The position numbers and the translations under genes were made by a program. The notes beneath the pieces were generated by a model that ran no database searches, was not told the DNA's origin, and saw only the letters and a program-made list of their open reading frames with translations. A DNA stretch of 64,000 nt from Ifrita kowaldi (Eukaryota; Chordata; Aves; Passeriformes; Cinclosomatidae): positions 334,315 to 398,314 of the forward strand of contig VZRS01004053.1 of the NCBI GenBank assembly GCA_013398055.1. The letters run 5' to 3'. Shown here in pieces: positions 48,206 to 60,400 of the stretch (position 1 is the stretch's first letter; each line of letters opens with the position of its first letter).

Positions 48206-50876
48206 ATGCATTATACTTTATATGTGACAACTGACAAGAGTGGTCTTCCTGAATATAACAGAAAGAACATACTTTGGTGTAATAACTGTTTGGAAATAGA
48301 AGGGAAAAAAAGAAATTACCAAAGTGAAGGGTTTTCCAATATTTTTTTCCTATGTTTCTCAACAAAATACTTCAAAGATTTTGATCATTCGGTTTGAAAT
48401 AACCTCACATAAGCAAAAACTAAACTTGCTTTTTTATTTTGAATTATTATTACCTTTCCAAAATAAAATTATTTTATTTTATAAATAAAAGGTTTTAGAA
48501 TAATAAACAGCTAAATGTTTGGGTTTTAAAAAATTTGGGATAGCCATGGAAAAACTCAGTAAAAATAACATCAAGTCTGAGTTATTCAGATTAATCCAGA
48601 CATCTTAATATTGAAAAAGGAGTCTCCAGAGGGCAGGAAATGTACTATTTAAGTGACAGGTCTCAGAAACCTCCAACTATGGTGAAATGAAGTTTATTCC
48701 ATGTGGTTCCTCCCTAACATAAAGCCAAGGGGTTTAACTGACATTCGGTGAACAAGCAACTGAGGCAGTGTCAAGCATTACCCATCTCCAAGGGATGTTA
48801 TGCTCTGCCAGCTCCAGTGTGAAAGCAGAGTATTCCCAGAACAATGGTAAAACACGAAGGACCACTGCAAGGGAACTTGTCAGAGCGAGTTCCAATTCTG
48901 TCAGGTTATCCTGCCTTAAAAAAAAAAAAAAATTACTTGAGAAATTTAGAAATACAAAGGAATGTGACTTTTAATCCCTGCACATTGGAACAAATTCAAC
49001 GCACAGGATTGGCTGCTGGCTGGCTCTGTTATAGAGCTCCCTCAGAGAGATCACTGTGCTCTGGAATGAGGATCTGGCAATAGGCAAAATTCTTGCCAGC
49101 AGCACACTGCTACATCGCCAGCAGGGTAATTACAAAACCAGAGAGGAACAGTCTTTAGTGACAGCCATAAATGGGATTTGTCAAAAATCGAGAGATTTTT
49201 GCCATGGGTAAGAAAGAAGGATGCTCATTCTCAAAATGTGTGAACAGATGAGATTTCTTGCCAGTTTTCAAACAGGATATAATGTGTGTGATGGGGAAAA
49301 CATTTCCATTGCAATAGTTTAAAGTGCTGGTATGTATATCTAATGAAATCCATGTGCTGCCACTTTGCCGGCTCTTCTCAGCAATACAGAATATTTCCAC
49401 TTGATGGCACCAAATTTTTTATTTTTTAATCTTAGCTCAAAATAATTCTCTGACGAGATTCTGAATTCTGAGGAGATAATCAGGAAAAAATATTTATTTT
49501 ATGCTTTATTCTGAGCACATTACTTTTCTTAAAAATCTGGACTTGTTTATAAGAATTGCAGAGAATTTCTTACAGTGTCTTTGTCTCTTCTATTTGACCA
49601 TGACAGTTATTCAAACTATCTTTTTTTCCCAGTGCTTAGAGAGTATCTTCTTTCAGTGAAGAAAAGGTTATGTTATCATATTGTTATAAGCCAGCTCCTG
49701 AACATGGATGAATGATACATTTTAAGATAAATTTTATTTCTGGCCCAATTCTGGAAGCTCCATATGCGTTTGCTTCTTTTAAAAACAAAAGACACCCATA
49801 CAGATCATAGCAAAATAACAGGCAATTTTTTAAGGGCTGAGTACCAACTTTGATTCTTAACCTAAATTACTTGTTGTTTGTTATTATTAATTACTGACTA
49901 GTGATACTCCAATAGCCTTAAGTACTTTAAAAACAACTTTTAAACTCTGCTTTGTTGTTCTGTTTAGGCACTAGGAGTGTAAACAAACAAAAGTGTAGTT
50001 TCAACAGTTGTCCAGTTGTTGGGGATTTCACAAGCTTCAGACAATGTCGGAATCCTGTACAATGTACCAGATAATAGTAGGTGGGATACTGGATAACATT
50101 AGATTACAGTAAACATCCATTTCTTTTTCCTCATCTCCTCTTGTGACAGTAAGGTGGGTATGGCAGGGCTGAGTCCTGTGTCTGTGCCACACCTGCATGG
50201 GGAAGGGAGGATGACATGGTCCGTGACTAAACCTCCCAGCTACTACAGTGACATGAGCGATGTACAGAACCATCCATTCAGGTTCTACAACTGCAAACAA
50301 GCATTTCAGCTACATGTAATGATACCTGTAATGTTTCTGTCTATGAAACAGAGAATGTGGTGCAGCATTGGGGTTTGGAAGGATGAGGGGCACAGTTCTC
50401 TTATACGGAGAGGACTGGGAAGCAGGGACAGAACAGCTTAGTGCTTGTCCTCATCCAAAATTATGGTACTAGTTAAGGGGTTTCTAGGCAAAAGGTAATA
50501 CCAGAATTCTTCTTCCAGAGGCTGCATTTTTAGGTCTTGTAGGAGTAGACTCTGCAATGTGTGTTCTGCACAGACATTGTGTACATGTGCAGTAGAAGAG
50601 CCCTTAGGATGTGCTGTATTTATTGTGCAGGTGCAAATCAACTGCTTAGTGTGTAGCAGGACTGACACTTCCCAGATACATCCCATTCACCAAGTGCCTG
50701 TGACAGAGCTTCTCTGTGCATGCACATGTATGTACTGTCACTTAGATGTTCAGACACACAGCATGATTGAAGCTGCTGTCATTGCCATGAACAGGCTGCT
50801 AAATATCCAAAGGTCTCACTTAACTTGTAGGAAAGAGTGCTTCTTTGTAAAAGAAGCTTTGTAAAAGCCTGGGTAG

Positions 50877-51173
50877 AGGTTGCTTTCATCTACAAATCTC
50901 CCTTCCCTTCTGCCGCCTGTTCTCTTTTCCTGCTCTCAAGGTCCAAACTTCTCAGCTGAGTCCTGAGTCAACCTCTAAAGGACTCTTCTGATCTATAAGA
51001 TTTAAAGGATTGTCCAATACAACTTGTTCATCTACTGACAGTTCACAAATCTATAATGAGACTGATTTCTTATCTTCTTCAGAAGTATCTTTGAACTCTA
51101 ATTTCCACAAGATTTCTTTCTCTACTGTGAGAAAGTAAGCCACTTGCCCAGTCCTGGATGTTGACTTCCACAC
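50877..51173 (+). repeat. 297-bp exact direct duplicate, copy 1 (abuts N at 51174)
   Basis: Identical by eye to 51175-51471, with a single N between them; likely an unmerged contig overlap. Confidence 0.92.
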
Positions 51174-51174
51174 N

Positions 51175-51471
51175 AGGTTGCTTTCATCTACAAATCTCCC
51201 TTCCCTTCTGCCGCCTGTTCTCTTTTCCTGCTCTCAAGGTCCAAACTTCTCAGCTGAGTCCTGAGTCAACCTCTAAAGGACTCTTCTGATCTATAAGATT
51301 TAAAGGATTGTCCAATACAACTTGTTCATCTACTGACAGTTCACAAATCTATAATGAGACTGATTTCTTATCTTCTTCAGAAGTATCTTTGAACTCTAAT
51401 TTCCACAAGATTTCTTTCTCTACTGTGAGAAAGTAAGCCACTTGCCCAGTCCTGGATGTTGACTTCCACAC
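51175..51471 (+). repeat. 297-bp exact direct duplicate, copy 2
   Basis: Starts on the base after the N at 51174 and repeats 50877-51173 without a visible difference, then continues into unique sequence. Confidence 0.92.
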
Positions 51472-53035
51472 AATCTTAGCTCCATTTGAGACCTGTTTTT
51501 GAGGTCAGACTCCTCTCTTTGAGTATATGAACATTTCAAGTAACTGGAGTCCTTGGACCGGGAACTGAACTCAGGCACTAAAACAAATATCTTTCATGGG
51601 CTGGTTTTCCTCCTTTCCATTCTAGAAGAGCAGTATGGAAGAAGGCTCAGTCCTACAAACAGCACTCTCCATAACATTCAGTTATTATTTTAAGCAAGTG
51701 ATCTTTTGTCATTTCTGTCTAATAACATCAGTCATTGCAACTAACTGTAAAAACCCCCAAGCTTTTCACTTTTCCATTTTACTTTATGCTCTTCTGTCAT
51801 TTCTTACCTGCACATTACTGTTACTCAATTACTACATGACATTTCTGGTGTTTCATTTTGTGTTAGAATCTGAAAAAAATTGGTGAGGAAATCCAAGAGC
51901 CTGTGAAAAGAGCACGAGCCTCCTTTCTGGCTCTGGAAAATACAAAGAGTAATGACTACTAGCTAAAGATTTATTAGAGATGAAAAATAGCAGCTGGGAG
52001 CAATATTTCTCTTTTCCTCACCCAGAGGAAGAAAACTCCTGGCACCATAGCATCCTTCCAACCCACTTCAGCAATCTAGCATCCAGCTCAAAGCAGCTTC
52101 TCTGGGAGCAGAGATCCTGCAAAGGCATGTCAGCCCCAGAACACACTCCAGTGCTGCCGTTCTGATGAACTATGTGGAGTTTTATTAACAGATGCACTTC
52201 CTCTAGGACAGAGGTCTGAGCGCCAAACTCATTTTCTATGGGCAAATTAATCTCACTTAAACCCTTCATTTTCCCTGTTTAATGGAGGCTGGTCATGTTA
52301 GTCTTAACTCACAATTTAACCAGAAGTTATTAATGTCACACAAAAACAAACCAAGCTCAAAATTGCTCTTTTTCCTCCCATATTCCAACAGCTACATTTG
52401 ACTGAGTATCCTGACCACATACCCATGATTTAGCTCTCACGTGTTAGCAATCATTTACTTCTGTTCCACACAAATTCTGCATCATGTCATTTTTATTACT
52501 AAAAATTATTTTAAATTAGAAATGGAGTCATGGAGCAAAGAGAAAAGTTGCATGCCAATGCCAAATAATTTTGCAAGCATCCTATGCTTAAACCTCAGTA
52601 GCCTCTGTTTTTTGTCACACATACTTTGTATTTGATTGTGGTTATGAATTTACTAGGAAATTACTGTCTCTGCTTAGATTCTGTACTATTCTGGCTGTAA
52701 GACACTGTTTTGCTCACTTTTTGTTAAAGGATATTTCTGATATAGTTTTAGTAACCAAACTCAAATCTAGGTGCCACATGCTAGTCTAAGTTTAGAGACA
52801 TGATCTGGGCCATTTTGCATCCATATTAGCTATAGGGGAAAAGTTCAATAATGACCTGGAACCCCCCATGTTTTACCTTTCCCAGATGGGAAGCTAGCTG
52901 ACCCTCTCCAAGGCACATGTAGAAGATGCCCGATGTGGGCAGTAGGGATAAGCTCAGACTTTGGGCTGCAGTGGGAGTTTAAGCACTGAAGTACCATAAT
53001 GGGCATGAACCAAGGTCCAAGAAAACATATTTTTA

Positions 53036-53097
53036 AGTTTTGGACTCAGTGATCTTACAGGTCTTTCCAACCTTAATGAATCTACAGTTCTATGGTA
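53036..53097 (+). repeat. CR1 LINE 3'-end fragment
   Basis: TTGGACTCAGTGATCTTACA, then GGTCTTTCCAACCTTAATGA and ATCTACAGTTCTATGG is a forward-oriented CR1 tail. Confidence 0.85.
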
Positions 53098-56000
53098 TTC
53101 AAATTCCTGATTATTCACAAGCCTTTCAGAGTATCCGTCTGTAATTCTCCATTGCACTAAGTGATCTCATCAAGGTGTCATAATATCAGTAGGAAAAAAT
53201 TAGCTGACCAATTTTCTTGTGCAGACTAGTGCCAGAAATATATTCTTCAAGGACTTAAGAAAACAGAAGCTGCTGAAGAGAGATGAAGTGGAAAGAGTTA
53301 ATGACATTAATCTGTGCAGGATCTGAAACAACTAAGTGGTCTGCAATCCAGGAAGCTGCTCATTCCTGAAGGGTATTGGGCAAAAAGACCGAGATATTGG
53401 CAGAGCAAGGGTCTCAAGTGGCAAGCTCACTGAAGCAGAGAGGGAAAAAATCAGATAGGTTGTTTATGCCATTTGAGTCTTATTGTTTTGTCAAGAAAAA
53501 GGCCCTTCATACAAAGAAGTGTGATCTATGAGAGAAACAGGAACCCACAGAGGCAGCTAGTGAGTGGGTAACGCAGTTATACCTACTAATGCAAGATAGC
53601 TATTTCACTGATAAATATGACATGGTGATGACAAAGTTCACAGGAGGATGACACTCAAAAGAAATACAAAAGAAATCACTATCATAGGACAACCTCATAT
53701 TAGAAAAAAATAATCATTGGAAAGCCATAGAAAGCTATTCAGAAGAGCAGAGAGAAGTACTCACTAGCACCAGATGAATACATAACATAAAACAGAAAGG
53801 TAGTACCTGCAAATGATTATGTACACGCAAAATGCAGCAGTATGGCACAAGACATTTTAACGTAGAAACAGAACCAAGTAGCAAAGGCAAAGGTGTTGCA
53901 GATTTTTAGCAGATGTGGATTACATCATGCAGGAAAGAAACGTGTCATTAGGGAAGCCATGTACAAAGTGATACAAAGCAAAACATTTTGCATTAGCACC
54001 CGGCACAGACAAACAGAAAAACAGGTCATACAGGGCACAAAGCTGAAAAACATTTCCAAAAAAATAGTAGTGTAGAAGCAGTGCAACTATCTTCCTTTTG
54101 GCTACTATTAGACAAACTAGGAGCTGCTTTGTGGTAAAGCATATGCAAATATCTAAACAGATCTAGCGGGGGAAAAAAGACATTTAAAACAGATGTTGAA
54201 AAGAAAATAAGATGCATCTGTTGAGAAATAAGGTAGGTAAAGTTTAGTTCATACCATGAGATTATTATCTTTTGGAAAGTTTGATTAAGAGGATATATAA
54301 CACAGAAGGCACAGAAAGAAAATTCTACCAATGGAGAAGTCTGGTTTTCCATGCAGGAAGACATGCTTGCAAACAGAGCACATGAAGGATGATGTGTTTG
54401 CTAAAACACCTACTCTAAAGGACATCTCACAGCTGGAAGAAAAAAAATTTAAAACAGAGGGTATTGTTGGTATTAGCAACAATAATTAGTCATAGCATTT
54501 CTGAGTGCCATCTATTTTCTGAAGAATGCTTAGTAGGTGGGTGGAATTAGGTAACTGGTGCATGTGACCATGTGCCTACCACAAAGCCACAAGAAGGTGT
54601 TACTCAGCCAGTTTAGCACTGCCTTCTTTCAACTGTAGGCATATAACCCAAGTGATTATCACTAATCCTTCTATACACAATTTTTTAAAAAGAAAGAAAA
54701 AGAAAAAGCACATCTAAAGCAAAGTTCACGAAATCAGTTTTCGAGGAGATGGATCATGCTCTAGAAATGTTTATTTCTCTTCAGTGACTTTAAGAGGAGT
54801 CTGGAAAATTAGACTGTGAACAGTTTGTTAGGAAAGATTAATGTCAAACAAAGCACCAGAAGAAATGCTTTCAAATTATTTTCTGTATCTGTTGGACAAA
54901 ATATCTGAAAAAAAAAAAGTATTTTGAAGACTTACTTGTAACACTAGTTTTGTTTGAATATTACTAAGTTGTTTTCCCTTGCTGCAAGCACTTTGACCCA
55001 GGACAGTATGTTAAGTCAGGTCCATCGCTTTTTATAGAATTAATGACAGTAAATACTGAGAAGTGAAGACACTGAAAAGTAAATATAACCATTTTCTAGA
55101 AGCTACTTCAGGCTTGTGTTATCACACCAGACAGCAGCAAGAACATGGCCCCGTATCTGAGTGGACCATATTGTTGAAAATGTTCCAGCTACTTGCGACT
55201 TCTTTAAGTTCCCACCCAGTCTTTCCTTCAGCACTCCTCAGAAAAATAAGGAGTGGACTGCAGCCTTGGGCATGCTCTATACGCCCAGCACAGGATTTTT
55301 TGCTGTAGTTGTGCAATACATCCAACCCTTCCGTTCAAACACCACCTGAATTGCATAAGCACAAGCTGCTTCTTTATTAGTAAATAAAATATGCACTGGA
55401 CTGCTTTGCAAGCACTTAACCTAGTTGGGAAGAAAAACACAGAAAACAACCTGTATTTATGTTATTAAATTTTCTTACTCTCCAAGTATAGAGTAGCTGC
55501 ATCCAACCTACCCGGTGGGAATGGTGTCTGATCAATACTAATCCTTAACTGTGCTTGGGAATTTTTTGTCTGGCCCTCACTAACCCATGCTAGTGACTGG
55601 ACCAACAACTGAGTATCAGTGCCCAAGAGAGTTCCCCCAGATCCATACAACTATTTTGGGACTAGCCAGTCGATATTCATGGTTATGTGCAAAACCTGTA
55701 CAGAGTTTTCCTTTTGCTAAAGGAGGGTCTGTGGCTCCATGACAGTGTTATTTATGACAATTTCCGTTCTGATGCTGCATTGAGAAGGAGAACTTCATGC
55801 AAGCCCAGGGCTCATGTGCAAGGGAACCTGACAGAACCAGGGACTCGGGCTGGGTGGTGAGTAAGACACAGGTCTCTACAGGAATGCTCAAAGCTCCAGA
55901 CTGAAATGACTCTATGGCTACAGACTTTAATGAGTATACACAAAGTACTTTTTTTCGCCATAGGTGTGTGTGAGGGAGAAAGGGGGTGGGGAGTAAAAAT

Positions 56001-57311
56001 TACCTAACTTATGTAAAGGGAAATTATGAGAAAAACAAGTTTGTAGTCTTGGGTTTTCCCAAAAACCTCCCACTGAATTTCCACTGTTTGCTTTTAATTA
56101 CCAGCCACAGAAAACAATTGCTTAAATCTCTGCTGTTCACATCTAAATAATCAAGCAAAGATTTAGTTCAATTGGATTTCACAGAGATGACAGGATCTGT
56201 CAGTAACTTTAACAATGAAGATTTTCTCCTATGTCTAATTTTACATGCCAAGTTTCTTTCTGCTTAGCTACAGTCTTAGGCATGATCAGTGTAATTCCAG
56301 TGCAAAAGCCTAACACAGACTGTTCCTTCAAAGCAGGGAGGGGTCTGTTTTGTATCACAGTTTTATAACTAGAACAGGTGTTCCAGTCACCCAGTTCATC
56401 ATCAAGGGGAGCATGCTCCTCTTAATTAAGAGAGTCTATCATTCAATGATATCTTATTATGACCCACTTTTGTCTTTAATATGGACAAATAGAAAATGAT
56501 AGCATTAGTGGTCAGATTGGGATTTAAAAATCAACCCACAGTTTTGGATTCCATCTGTCTTCCTTGACAACAGGTTCCTTCACTGGTATGATGAAGGTTA
56601 AGGTCAGAAGGAGCCAATAACAACATGTTTTCTCAACTCATAGATACTGAATCCTTGCATATTTCTGTATGTCAACAACTGGGAAAATCTCCTGGCTTGG
56701 GAAAGTAAAGGAACAAAACAAATGGAAATGATACTCACTCCCAAGGATCACACGGGGGCTCAGTCTTGGCAGTGCACACCAAAAAACTTGAATACTGAGG
56801 AATCTATCAGCAAAAAGCTCAAAGACGACCTGAGTTAGATTCCTAAGAATCAACTCACATTTCAAACGCTCCCTTTTACTGGATAATAGCATGTACAGTA
56901 TGTCCCAGGAAAATTAGCAATTATTTTACAGTGTTATTAGTGTTAATAGCTAATGAATTACAGAAGCAAAAGACAGCTGTGGAATTGGGGTTTTTTCTGA
57001 TTGATTCATTTAAATTTAATCTTAATTTGTTTCTGTTTCACTGAGAAGCTGCTGCCTTATTCTGAGCTACAACTGTGGCAATTAGCAGCAGTATCCCACT
57101 GTGAGTATGAGGCTGATTGCATGGTACATCTGCAGTGGAATGACATTTCCCAGCTATCTGTTGAAGAGATCAGACTACTAACCCCAAAAATGCAGGATTA
57201 GCCATAAATATTTATTTGGCAGCACATTCTGAAATAGACTATAGTATGGTAACATTTTATGGGTGGGAAACACTGTGTCCCTTACTTACCATACCCACAA
57301 TTGTTGATGCC

Positions 57312-57460
57312 CAAACATTTTAGCTCAGTTGGTCAAAGCACAATGCTAATAATGCCAAGGTTGTGAGGTCAACCCCCTTATGGGCCATCCATTGAAGAGT
57401 TGGACTTAGTGATCCTTGTGGCTCCCTTCCAACTCAAATTATTCTCTGATTCTGTGATTT
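57312..57460 (+). mobile_element. tRNA-Ile-derived SINE with CR1-like tail (TguSINE1-type)
   Basis: 57312-57387 resembles a diverged tRNA-Ile: A box TAGCTCAGTTGG, anticodon loop CTAATAA (anticodon AAT), a decayed B box and an acceptor end TGGGCCA. It runs straight into a CR1 3' tail, GTTGGACTTAGTGATCCTTG then GCTCCCTTCCAACTC and ATTCTCTGATTCTGTGATT. This head-tail pairing is the structure of the SINE known from zebra finch. Confidence 0.85.
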
Positions 57461-60400
57461 TTACCAATATAAATTAAATATTTAGATTTTTGGGGCACAC
57501 TTTCATCTTTCCCTCTTTCTGTCTTCAGAGTGCTTGTATTTGGATTTTAACGTGACATTTTCCCAAAACAATTACATACCAAAGTGGACGATATTTCAGC
57601 ATATCCATATAATCATCTTTCAAATACCCATGTCTCACGCTGTTTCAATTGAAGTTGGTGGCAAAATGTAAGTTCTATGAAGCTTCTGTCTGAATTTTAA
57701 AAAAAAGTTGTTTTTTTTAAAACTACACAGCAGTTTTCAGTATTGTATAAAATTTGAGAAGTGAATTTTAAAAAATCTGTATCTATATTGTGAAGATTTT
57801 CTGCTGGTCATACTGAATAAGTCATTTTACAATAACACAGAATACTACAGTGCGTCACCAGATTTTTTAGAAAGAGTAATGTAATAAAACTATAAGATAG
57901 TTGAGAACATCCAGATCAATTTGGATATGATGTTCCTGACAGCTTGGAAAGCCCTTTGGAAATGGAAAATTATTAGTTACAAACTGAGGTACCATAAACC
58001 ATTTTTTACTTTTTTAGATTGCTGATAACACAGGGTAATTGTATTTCAAAATTTTTTTATTTGACTAGTTGGGCTCAAAGGAAAGAAGGGTTGGGTTTTT
58101 TCATTCCATTTAATAGGATTTAAATTCCAATCTCAGGAAAAAAACAAAAGCCAATCTTCAACACAAAAAAAATCCCTCTCCCAAGCTCCAGAAACCCTCA
58201 GTGGGATCAGCACGGTATGATTTTGCATTGCCTTCTCAGTACCACAGCCTGGCAGAAGCCTCAGTGCTTGACATCAAGGGTCTCCAAATACAGTTCTTCA
58301 CTGAGAGAGGAGCACACAGCCTACAAGTGCAGCTGCCACACTGAGGAGGTGTCAGATGATTTACAATGAGTTTACCCCGGCACATGGGCTGCCAGTTAAT
58401 TCAGGTCCCCAGCCTGGGCAAGAGACAAGAAAACAGGAGTGTGTCTGCAGTCATCACCACCAGCTCATCTCGCTCTCAGCTTCTCATCTGATCACAGCCC
58501 CAGCAGTCTTGAGACCACCATGAGACACTCTTGGCTTCCCAGGGATGGGCACAAGGGTATGGTGGCTCTCAAACATTTGAAGAAAGTGATAGGTACCCAA
58601 GTGTCAAGAAGGTTCTCTTCACTTGTTGCAAATGTTTCACGTATAAAGCAAGAAGCATTCCCTTTAATGTGAGTTCGTAAAATCCAAAGTGGGCAATACA
58701 GGGAAACTTATATAGGCACATTTTCTTATGCCAGCCTTCGCTAAGTAAATACACTTATGCTCCACTGCTATTATTTTCAAATACTAATTTCTGTTGGAAA
58801 GGTACAGGTATCCCAAAGAAATTCCTCTCCAAGGAAGATACTTTTTAAAAAGCGAACTAAGAATGAGTTTCCTGATTATCCCAAACAGTTGTAAAGTTTT
58901 AAAAATTCAATAAAATCGAATTATTTTTGGGGTATTTCTTAAAGAGATGGGAGAAGTCTCCTATGTGCCAGAGCTGGCAGTCTTCTGAGTCTTGGATTAT
59001 GATTTCTCAGAGCAGAGCTCCAGCAACACACAACAACCAGAAGCAACCACCCCAACCTTGGCTCCTCCCAGGGCTAGATTTATAGGGCTTGTGCCCACCC
59101 TGCAGCTACAGCTGTTTGTAGGAGGTTAATGAGCACTTTAGGTTGAGGTGGCCTGAACTCTATTTGAATAACAATTGAGTTCAGGTGTTGAGTCCGGTCC
59201 TGAGTGAGAGTTTGGCTAGTGCACACCATCAGGGTTTAAATACATATTACTACACTCCTATGCATTTAATTTTTCTGCACTGAAGAATCTGGAACTTTTC
59301 TGTTACCTCAGCTGTGCTAACTATTAGGAATAACAACTGCTTTGACATCACCTGCAGCAGGTGCTGCCTATCTGCCCAGGCACTTTGCTAGGCTGGAAAG
59401 TCTTCACAGTTGAATACAGCCACAACCATGGGCTCCAGAAAGAGTCATTCTAGCCTGCATTGATGGGAACTGAAGGTTTCTTAAAATCTACCAGGTGCAA
59501 GCAAGAGTGGCATTTGACAATGAAATCTAACAATTGTCAGAATTCAGCTCATCCAGCAGTAAAAAGTCCTTAATCTACACAAGATGGACTATACTCAGAT
59601 CCAAGTGAAAAGCTGAAAACAAGAAAGCCACACAATATTTTACATGACAGTATTTTTCAGCTCTCTTTAAAATGAGACATTGTGCAGCCAGGAATGCAAG
59701 ACACAGAGCTGACAGTGATTACACCACACACTGACTGGGCAGCAGGACTGGCATTTCATCCCTGCTTCCAAAGCTGCTTGATAACTGTATGTGTGCTCAA
59801 CAGCACCCAGCTAGAACAATAGCTCTGTTCCCTCTGATTACCTGACCCAGGAGGGCAGGGGACGGGGTTCTTTTTGCTCACTGTCCTGCTGGCCACATCA
59901 GTGTTTTCATGTCAGATGCAGAGCAAACTAGGAGGCTTGGGGAGTGCTTTCACTCAACATACTCCATGGCCAAAGGACTAGGATGGTCTCCTGCAATGCA
60001 GATGTTGGTGGTGTGAGTCAGCGAAGCAAAGCAGGGTACAGATTCAGGCTATGTGGATAAGTAACCTTGCCACCATATTGTGCAAGAAGTAGTCACTATC
60101 ACCATATGCTGGGATTTCATCTTGCTCACCCAGAAGGCATGATAGAGAACGATGCTTCAGCAACTGGATTGTTTCAGGCGGCTGCTGGAACTGCAGACTA
60201 TCTGCACTAAAGGTAGTACCTAACAAGGTAGGGACTGAGTCTCTCTCTCATGCTGCTAGAGGCACCTATGTCTCTCCATTGATGGGATAGAAAACACAGA
60301 CATTTATGTTCATTTACTTCCTGTTAAGATGCCCAAAGTCATGAGCATTGCCCAAGGTAGCCAGACTGGTCTGACTCATACCTTGAGCATGATTTTTCTG

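Noticed and set aside
57312..57387. Functional tRNA-Ile gene
   Set aside because: The body is diverged, the B box is broken, stems do not pair well, and it runs directly into a CR1 tail, so it is the head of a SINE.
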